Of a stretch of DNA of 64,000 nt, positions 56,597 through 64,000 are shown piece by piece. The notes below the pieces were generated by a model that saw nothing but the letters and a program-made list of their open reading frames with translations, was not told where the DNA came from and did no database searches. Made by a program: the position numbers and the translations under genes. The first letter of the stretch is position 1, and each line of letters opens with the position of its first letter. The DNA comes from Hyparrhenia diplandra (lineage: Eukaryota > Streptophyta > Magnoliopsida > Poales > Poaceae), in contig JADLZK010011597.1 in NCBI GenBank assembly GCA_015847255.1, forward strand, positions 1 through 64,000, written 5' to 3'.

Positions 56597-56790
56597 ACCG
56601 AAGTTTCACCATGGAGGTCCCCCCGCCGGGGGAGGTTGGGGCGGTTGACTGTTGGCGAGGGGCACTGTGTCGTGGAGTCGCATCTTGAAGGAGGCCCAAG
56701 CACCTCCTAATACCCGACTCCTATTGGAGCTCGTCATGACCATCAACGTCACCGTCCGCTTGGAGTACTAGTAGGCCGAAAGGGGACACC

Positions 56791-58482
56791 TATTGACGGT
56801 CACCAACGACATTTTTTTTCCGTCAACTTTCTACCATAAAGGGAGTAAAACTATACCTTTTATACTCATATGCATTTATCACTAATAAAATTCCACTTGT
56901 AGTGTCTAGTATTTTATTTTGCAGATTTATAATAAAAGCAAGTGGAAAATCGACCAAAGTACGCCATGCGGGAAAGCGCATTATTGCAAAACACAAGCCC
57001 GGGGAGCAAATCGACCCAAAACATCAAAATTGGGCCGAGCCAAGCCCGGCCCACAACTTTTCAAGACAAGGGCGACACCCCACCGAGACCGGGCCAGGCC
57101 GCCGAGCCGGGGGTGCGCTAGCGCACCACACAGTGCGACCGCACCCTCCCCGAGGCGGTTTCGCCCAACCTCTGGGGAGGCGGTTCATGCACCGCCAAAT
57201 GGGGGTTACCAGCGTGGGATGGTCGGTTTGCTCTCGATTAGGAAGGTTTACTGGGTCGATTTTGGTGTAAATTAGCACTTAGGCCCCTCCTCCAAGTGTA
57301 TAAATAGTCCCCCTCTCCTCCTCTCTCAACACACACCACTTGGAGACCAAACAAACCAGCAATCCTCCTCTCTCTACCACCTCTACCTCTTTCTCTTCTT
57401 CTACTTCTTCTTTCTTCTTCTTCTTAGTTCTTGGTTAGCACTTGGAGTAGAAGAGCTACAAGGAGGGCTTGTCTCCTAGAGGAAAGTGCCTTGGTAGTAT
57501 ATCTTCTCAATGGAGCATTCTTCTATTTGCAAGTCTTATATCTATGTTCTTGGCCTAACTTATGAACTAGAGTATAGTCTTGATCATATTCTTTGTGTTG
57601 GTATATGAACTAGCATATAGTTTACATATCATAATCTTGACATGTTCATCTCAGTTCTTCATCGATTATCATATGCCTAACTTGATTAGAGGTGGGGTAT
57701 CGGTTCGTTGTACCTTCGGGTTTGCTCTTGTTCTAGTCCGTCCATTCGACGAAAGTGGGGATCTGGGGGGGATAAGAGTAGTGCTCGATATGCGGGCATG
57801 GTGCCCGGGTATTTCGACACACCTGCGAATATGAGAGCATGCCATGGTTGAGGGGGTAGGCGGCTGCGTCGTGACAAGCCTTGACCAGGCCCCTTGAAAT
57901 CCCCCACGTTCGTTTGTCTTTGTAGGAGTTCGTAAATGCCTTGGTGGGAAGCGCGGACTTCTGGTGGGGTCTCCCCGGTATCCTAGACCTAACCATGCCT
58001 AAATCAGTTTGCATATGATCCTAACTATTCATTTGTATGGCCATGACTAGATACATTAGAATTACTCCATTAGGTTATTCATTTATTCTTTATCTATTTT
58101 TCTTTATCCTTTCTTTGGTGGATTCTTAAGTGTGTGTCACACTATCCATAAACCGTTATCTTACTTACCCTCGTTATGAACAAATTGGTCTAAGCAAACA
58201 CATGTTCCTCTATTCAAATACCATGCTAGCTTAATACTCACATGCCTTCCTTTTGGGAAAATATAAATAACGATACCTCGAATATACGGGTGAAATGCTA
58301 CAATGATAGATCCGTGCGCTTGCGGATGAAATATCTAAGATGGCAAGATCTATCCCGTTGACGTTCCCGTTCGGATCACCGACATGGTGGTTTCACAGGG
58401 ATGTCGGCGGCGCATTTCGGGCGCGGTTATTGGGGATGGGTTTTATACTGTTTCCCTTTGATTGCGCTAAGAAATGTCAACA
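56791..58482 (+). repeat. Athila-2 5' LTR
   Basis: It starts 'tattgacggtcaccaacgac' (the 3' copy reads TG) and ends 'gaaatgtcaaca'. 'gtgtataaatagtccccctc' near 57,296 is a TATA box, followed by a CT-rich leader. Confidence 0.82.
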
Positions 58483-58516
58483 AGCATTTCTAGCGCCGTT
58501 CTTAGGAAGGCATTGT
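58483..58516 (+). other. Athila-2 primer-binding site
   Basis: 'agcatttctagcgccgttct' follows the LTR, equivalent to 'ggcgccgttgccgg' in Athila-1 but mutated after 'gccgtt'. Confidence 0.65.
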
Positions 58517-58845
58517 GAAAAAAAAAAAAAAAAATAAATAGTTGGCTATGAATATGAACGTGTGGCGCGTGGCTACCATTTGCTCATACAAAGCTAATCT
58601 TTATGTTTTCTCCTGTTGTGGATGAAAACAGGATGGTGTATGTCGGGTTTCCCTCTTGTAAAAAACTTCGTCTCCAATCCGAGAGGCACTCCTAAGGAAG
58701 AGCAGGTCTCGTGTCGCTTCTTCTTTGGTCGGAACCCGGCAGTTGAAACCGACATCCCTGCACCAACCGCATCTCAAGCCATGGCCCGGGGTCGCCGCGC
58801 GATTTCTCTCTCGCCGTCACCAACGTGCCTTTGGGCCGGTGGTGA

Positions 58846-59903
58846 TTGTGCGATAAAAAAACTTTGAGTCGCATTAATCGGGCCGATCACCATGGTGCGA
58901 GCCAGGCCCATTACGTGGATCGCCTAGCGAGGGACGCCAACGCTCATCTCCAACACTTCCTTGAGCTATGCGACACCATCGTCATCAAGGACGTCAAACC
59001 CGACGCGTTATTAGGCTCCGCCTTGTTTCCTTTCTCTCTCGTGGGGAAGGCGAAACAGTGGTTCTACAAGGACAAGGAAGTCGCCGTCGATGCGGCGTGG
59101 GCCAAGTGCTCGGCGTTCTGGCTAAATTCTTTCCCATGGGCAAAACCAATGCCCCGAGGGGAAGGATTGCCAACTTCAGCCGAGAATTCAATGGAACCCA
59201 TTAGGAGGCGTGGGAAAGGCTGCAAGGATATATTCTAGCATGCCCGCACCACGGGATGGAGAACCGGGCCGGGTGCTCGGAACTTCTACAATGGTCTCAC
59301 GGCCATATCAAAGGGGCACCTAGATGCCGCTGCTGGTGGCGCATTTCTATCGCTCACCATAGATCAAAGCAACAGCCCCGATCGACAAAATGGTGGCAAA
59401 TCAGAGCTGGGGAGAAGATAGAGCCCTAGCCAAAACACAAAAAGGCATGCATACCGTGAAGGAGGAGGATATGCTTGCCGCAAAAATGGATCTTCATGAA
59501 GAAACCGGAGGAGCGCAGCCACGAGACTCAACTACCCAAAGAAGACACCCGGTTTATGCCACGGGACGCTCACATGACTCGTGAGACATGTGGTGAAGTC
59601 GGCCACTCGGGGATAACCGCCCGAGACCCGTGGAAGAAGTCGCCTTCATCAACAACAGCAACGGTATCGCCAACCTCGCAGGGCTGGAATAACCGATCCA
59701 GGCCACCGTTCCAAGGCAACCAGGGATACAACTCCAACTATAACCCCCGTCGGCCATCATTGAAGGACACTGCACTGGGCCAAGCCAAAATTAACGAAAA
59801 CCTCACCAAAAAGATGAGCCATCAAGACAAGATCCTTGAAGGAGTGAATAATAAGCTCGAAGGGTTGACGTCGGTTTGTGAAGAATCAGCTAAGCTTCAA
59901 TAA
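58846..59903 (+). pseudogene. Athila-2 gag
   Basis: The retrotransposon gag core reads 'HLQHFLELCDTIVIKDVKPD' near 58,950, 'FPFSLVGKAKQWFYKDKE' near 59,025 and, in another frame, 'FFPMGKTNAPRGRIANFSRE' near 59,130. The later piece at 59,475-59,903 has a Ser/Thr/Asn-rich linker and a helical end 'KKMSHQDKILEGVNNKLEGL'. 'CGEVGHSG' near 59,592 may be a decayed zinc knuckle. At least three frame changes. Confidence 0.78.
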
Positions 59904-60049
59904 AATGATAGAGACACGGTGGCCCGCATTGCTCGCCCAAGTGCTAGTTAACGACTCGGGAAGGATCCCAGGGCAACCTGAGGTCCCACATGAGTCGATT
60001 AACATGATATCTCTGAGGCTCGCCAACCCAATGAGTTAAAGAAGATCCT

Positions 60050-60510
60050 CGTGAGCTCGCCATTCATTGCCAAGAAGGGCGACCACGACGTCGCTTATCA
60101 CCGCTGTTGGCCCCCACACCTTCGTCAATGCATTCGCGTGACACGGGGCCAAGTATCAATGTAATGTCCAAGGCCACCTTCAACGAGAATCCATGGAGGG
60201 ACACTTACTCCTACCAACCGCCCCTCCAAATGGCGAGATCAATCAATAAGGCGGCCGGAGGGAATACTCGAAGACGTGCTAGTCAAAGTGCAAACGGAGT
60301 ACATCCCCTGAGATTTTGTGATCCCGGATATGGGACCATCGGAGGATATGTCTCTCCTCCCGGGGAGATTTGTTTCTCTATACGGCCAAAGCTGATATCC
60401 GCATGGGGAAAGGCTTCATAGTCTTCCACGTCGAGAGTAAGGCGGTAAAAAGTGCCCATTCATCGGGTACAAACAACACACCCGGATATCATCATCATCG
60501 AAAACCGGTG
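60050..60510 (+). pseudogene. Athila-2 aspartic protease remnant
   Basis: 'GPSINVMSKATF' near 60,150 corresponds to the 'DLGASINVM' active site, but the D-L-G part is garbled ('DTGPS'). Downstream, 'FLYTAKADIRMGKGFIVFHV' near 60,370 and 'PDIIIIENRCGVL' near 60,480 are the usual C-terminal part. Frame changes separate the two. Pol stops here. Confidence 0.7.
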
Positions 60511-61050
60511 TGGAGTGTTGAAGGATCTCGACCGAGACCCCGAGGTGCTTCCGCCCGCCAAGCGAGGGGAGAGTCGATTGGTGACTATAAATAACTTGCC
60601 CCAAAAAAAAGAAGAGAAAATGGGGTATATTTCAAAAAAAAAAAAAAATGGGGTATTTTTTTTAAAAAAAAAAAAACAAAAACATTTATTACATAAAATC
60701 TATAAGTAAATATTTTTGAAAACTAAAATAAAAAGCCTTTATAAATAAAATAAATTCTTTCATGAAAATACGAGAAAAATATTTCCTACATAAAAAGTAT
60801 ATACAAAAATATTTTTTAAAATAATTTTTCTATTTAAAAATAAATTTATATTTGAAAATTTTTTTGGAGAAATTCAAAAAGGGGAGAAAACGGTCGAACC
60901 AGGCGCGAGCAAACAACGGCCACGAACTTTTTCGTGACCGTTGAGCACGCCCGACCAAAGCACGCGGCGGCGGCCTCGAGGCGGGGTGCGCGTGCACCCC
61001 AAGGTGCGCCCCGCACCCCTGGCGGCGGCCGCGGGTCCCGCCTTCGCCAA
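60511..61050. other. Athila-2 A-rich junction and GC block
   Basis: Runs of A and T (60,600-60,860), then GC-rich 'gtgcgcgtgcaccccaaggtg' (split here for length) near 60,988. This is where RT and integrase should lie. No gene. Confidence 0.6.
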
Positions 61051-61297
61051 CGGCTCCTAACCGTTGTGTGGAGCGTCCCCCGGCCGTTGGCTCGTCTATA
61101 AATAGCCCGAGCACCGGTGTGAGAGCACCCACCTCTCATTTTCACTCTTTCTCACTCTCACACTCTCTCCCACTTGTTCTACACTCCATTTTATCCACCA
61201 AAAACATTGTGCCGAGCAAGAACACAGGTGTGAAAGTTCATACTTTTATCTAACCCTTGCACACCCGAGGTCTTGCTCAATCGTTTTTGCAGAAGCC
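61051..61297 (+). promoter_or_regulatory. Putative internal promoter of Athila-2
   Basis: 'cgtctataaatagcccgagc' (TATA core near 61,097) is followed by a CT-rich leader 'ctctttctcactctcacact' and, about 200 bp later, the ATG at 61,298. 'tttgcagaagcc' just before the ATG could be a splice acceptor. Same layout as Athila-1 at 9,160. Confidence 0.55.
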
Positions 61298-62850
61298 ATG
61301 AAGAAAGCCGGGAAGATCTTCGGCGGGTTGAGGCGGTCGTCAAGACATAGCTCACGACAAACAAGCACAAGCTCCGCCCTCAACCGACGATCTCGAAGGC
61401 TCCCCATGCAAGAAGACGCCGCACCGTCGGGGAGGAAGAAGCTCAAGCTCCCCGACAATCGGCGAAGCCGATGCGCCGTACCTCGACATCCGTGGAGATC
61501 GGGAGATGCAAGCATATCTCCTACTCAAGAACCGTGTGTTCCAACACACGCCCGGAATCGACTCCGAGCTCCTCGAACAAACAGGTATGGACGATGAATT
61601 CCCTATCCTTTGGAGAGCAGTCGGGTGGCAGGATATTCCCCCTCTTGAGGAGGAAAGGTTCTCGCCCTCGACAATACGGAGTTCTTGTGCACACTAGTAG
61701 AGGACCAGCTAGGAATTTCTTTCCGCCTTTTTGGTACACTTTATCATGTCACGTGGGCGGACCTAGCTCGTCACTGGGGTTTTCAGCTATAGATGTGCAC
61801 TAAACATAGATCTTTGCTCTTCCCGGCTTTGTCGAAACCACTTTTGGGAGGAGATATCCGGTGCTCATGAGGCGGTACTTTCAAACCTCGCCACTCCACG
61901 AGATCCCAAACCCATCACTTAGATATATCCATTCTTTGGATCTCGTTGACTTTGTTTCCTAGACACGGGGTTAGATGGGTGAATGAGGTTGAATTAAAAT
62001 TACTCTATGCGATTATCCACAAGGAGAAAGTGGCTCGATGGTAGAGATGTGCGAGGAACTTTTGCATATTATCACAAAAATTGCTGTTCTGCCACCGCAC
62101 ATCTCTTATCACACGCCTCACTTTTCGCGATTGGAGCTTTGGATAATCGGCAGATAGAGTACATTTCCACACCTAGGGATTTTTGGTATTCGCAGCTTGT
62201 GCGGGGGGCACTTAGTTAAGATTTTACCATCGGGCGAGCTTGGGCTATGCAACTATAGTTCGGTTACCTAACCCGGACTTACGGTTGTATAAAAGCCAGT
62301 ACTAACATTTGAGCTCGAGGCTGGCGATAGCTTGCGTAGGAAAGACACCCCCATCGGTTCTTCACGCAGGTGTCGGGAGACCGGAGGTCGGATCCTCCTC
62401 CCATGGGCCCTACTTCACGCCACGGCCACGCCCACGGCCTACACCGGTGTTCCGGGCGGCATGGCCTCATCCTATGGGGACCCCGGGGTAATACCCGGGT
62501 ATGATCCTAGGTGGGAGCGGCGCCTCGGTTTAACGGCACCATCGAGTGGCCTGAAGGAGATCTGCGGCATGGAGGGCCAACAGATTTGACTTTGACGGCA
62601 CCGATGATATGGGGTCAAAGAGGCGGCCACCACAAGGGGTGGAGGCTATCGGTATCCGGCGCAAGACACCTCGGCGTCCGCACTAGGAACATGGAGCACA
62701 CGCTCAATACCCATGTGCAAAAACACCGAGACGGTGGCAGCGAGAACTGGGAGCAAGCGAGTCGGCGAGAGATGGGCCCAATTGAGTCCAACATGGCTAC
62801 TCGCAGCGCCGCGAGGAAGCATTACGGAGGTACCAAGGCTTCGATCTGAT
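61298..62850 (+). pseudogene. Athila-2 3' ORF (ATHILA ORF-1-like)
   Basis: The basic Ser/Arg-rich start 'MKKAGKIFGGLRRSSRHSSR' is followed, in another frame, by 'EMQAYLLLKNRVFQHTPGID' (61,500) and 'SELLEQTGMDDEFPILWRAV', then 'LCTLVEDQLGISFRLFGTLY' (61,690) and 'HVTWADLARHWGF'. Later 'ALDNRQIEYISTPRDFW' (62,140) is recognisable. The pattern fits the ATHILA ORF-1 family of Athila elements, whose function is not established. Repeated frame changes make it non-functional. Text from 62,300 to 62,850 is Gly/Pro-rich and uncertain. Confidence 0.7.
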
Positions 62851-63840
62851 CGGTAGGCCTCGGATAGCTTGGGGAGGACCCCACGGGTATCATTGCATTG
62901 CATATTTGCTTTCATCGATTTTTATTTTATTTTAGCATGTTTAAATTTCAGCAATCTTGCATTGAAAAAAAACTAAAACTAAAAAAAAAAGAAAAAAATC
63001 CAAAAATAGAATAAGTAGCTCTTCTATGTGCCTTAATGTTTATATATATGAGCTATAAAAATGTTTAGTCTTAGTCCCTTGTTGAAATGATGAATAGTTG
63101 CTCTGTCTTATGTTTTGCACATTGCCTAGTTTATAATTCGAATTTCTCTAAAGTTTGGGTTTAGTGGCTAAATCTAAAAACTCATCTGAAAAATCTGATT
63201 CATGTGGGTTGCATAGGCTCTATCTAGTCTAAGTTGTTGCCAAGTATGATATGGTACAAATGGATTTGCTATGATTTCGTCAAAAAAAAAAAGAGAAACT
63301 TGACATCAGGGAAATCTACTTGAAAAAAAAAAAAAGAGAGAAATGATATGGGCTATGCTAAAAAAAAATGAGATGAAAAATGGACAAGTGTCCGAGGTGA
63401 GTAGAGCCCACATCTCCAAAAACAAAAAAAAAAAAAGAAGAGAAAAGAAAAGAGAGGAAATAAAAGACAAAAGTCTAGGGCGAGTAGAGCCCACCTCTCC
63501 AAAAAATATATATATATATATATATAGCAATAAAGCCCATGCTTTCTCGAAAAATAAATATTATCTCGAATAAATAAACCCAGGATAAAAAGTTGATCAA
63601 AAGGATGAATGATATGCATCTACATTTATAACCGTTCTATCGGCAACCACCCAAGACTTTGAGAAAAGCTAGAAAGCCCCACTACGATGAAAGGTAATAA
63701 AGGGTGGGAAAAAGATGTGCCATTTTATTCAAACTCTAGTAGAAAATCTTATTATAACCCCGGCACTTGTGAAATGTAATTGGCATAGTAGCAACTCGAT
63801 CAACAACCAAGTACTTATCTCTTTTGCTCGAGGGCGCGCA
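62851..63840. other. Athila-2 3' non-coding region
   Basis: 'gtccgaggtgagtagagccc' near 63,390 and 'gtctagggcgagtagagccc' near 63,471 match Athila-1 near 10,960. An (AT)n microsatellite is at about 63,507-63,527. The open frames are A/T-run artefacts. Confidence 0.65.
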
Positions 63841-63861
63841 AAGGGTAAGCTTTGGGGAGTT
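63841..63861 (+). other. Athila-2 polypurine tract
   Basis: 'aagggtaagctttggggag' before the 3' LTR; less pure than in Athila-1. Confidence 0.55.
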
Positions 63862-64000
63862 TGTTGACGGTCACCAACGACATATTTTTCCGTCAACTTT
63901 CTACCATAAAGGGAGTAAAACTATACCTTTTTATACTCATATGCATTTATCACTAATAAAATTCCACTTGTAGTGTCTAGTATTTTATTTTGCGATTTAT
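63862..64000 (+). repeat. Athila-2 3' LTR (partial, window edge)
   Basis: 'tgttgacggtcaccaacg' onwards matches 56,791-56,930 almost exactly, with length changes only in T-runs and one missing base near the edge. Confidence 0.88.

Larger units (their letters stand above)
48803..56771 (+). pseudogene. SINA-like gene 2, split by CACTA element E2
   Basis: The 5' part is at 48,803-49,135: 'KALEDVLALYAVDCIYKEDG' then, after a frame change, 'HHQYACIYGPYNCHFRGSL' and 'VELGYSVELLVPLDVNSKC', up to 'IFLLCHSA'. The 3' part resumes after E2 at 56,597 and ends with 'SYWSS' and, after a 2-base shift, 'MTINVTVRLEY' and stop at 56,771. These align with 'NHYWSSDQTIDVTVSIEQ' at the end of gene 1. The N-terminal RING is missing, and the frameshifts show it was already decaying. 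It was a tandem neighbour of gene 1. The 3-bp flanks of E2 are ACT and ACC. Confidence 0.75.
56791..64000 (+). mobile_element. Athila-2: Athila-lineage retrotransposon, RT/integrase-deleted, runs off window
   Basis: 5' LTR at 56,791-58,482, gag and protease to about 60,500, then directly an A-rich spacer, an internal promoter and the 3' ORF (61,298-62,850), a polypurine tract and the start of the 3' LTR at 63,862. No RT, RNase H or integrase motif lies between 60,500 and 61,300, so about 3 kb of pol is missing. The LTR start 'tgttgacggtcaccaacg' resembles Athila-1, but gag differs, so these are related subfamilies. The 5' LTR begins TA rather than TG. Confidence 0.85.

Overview
The window looks like nuclear DNA of a grass (Poaceae). 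Support: GC-rich first exons, Stowaway MITEs, a Maximus/SIRE-type Copia LTR, Athila and Reina Ty3 elements, and CACTA elements whose ends carry repeated 'accggcggt' or 'gcccgccacg' motifs. The species cannot be named. Most of the 64 kb is nested transposons. Only four gene-like loci look like host genes: an LTN1 (listerin) relic, a penta-EF-hand calcium-binding gene, and two neighbouring SINA-like genes. All exons, terminal repeats and target duplications below were read by eye.

Layout. 1-3,239: unassigned transposon-like DNA. 3,240-12,909: Athila-1, with two LTRs and a decayed gag-pol. 12,910-14,227: flank plus one CACTA end. 14,557-19,441: a compact Reina-type chromovirus with 5-bp target duplication GTCAT. 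19,553-19,905: a LINE 3' tail (minus). 19,905-26,757: the 3' part of an LTN1 pseudogene (plus), broken by a Stowaway MITE, a hAT-like MITE and a 1.7-kb GC-rich retroposon (11-bp target duplication) that itself holds a solo SIRE LTR. 27,926-30,379: a five-exon penta-EF-hand gene (minus) with a 4-bp frameshift in exon 1.

31,544-44,592 is a MULE split by a CACTA element, E1 (31,715-43,737, TSD ACC). E1 is in turn split by a smaller CACTA, E3 (33,882-37,281, TSD GCG), which keeps the 3' part of a TNPA/Transposase_24 gene. 44,790-45,514 is a hAT transposase remnant. 47,879-48,606 is an intact SINA-like gene. 48,803-56,771 is a second SINA-like gene, interrupted by CACTA element E2 (49,136-56,596). 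56,791-64,000 is Athila-2, lacking RT and integrase and running off the window.

The most unusual content is the E1/E2 pair. They are members of one CACTA family in opposite orientation. No transposase of their own was recognised. Both carry the same cassettes in the same order: a small basic-tailed protein module (called KVE here), a WEKALH module, a tandem repeat of about 507-520 bp, and a viroplasmin/RNase H1 N-terminal-like module. Each cassette type has its own TATA-like box, and blocks of subterminal-type repeats lie between several of them. Two of the cassette proteins match no family I recognise.
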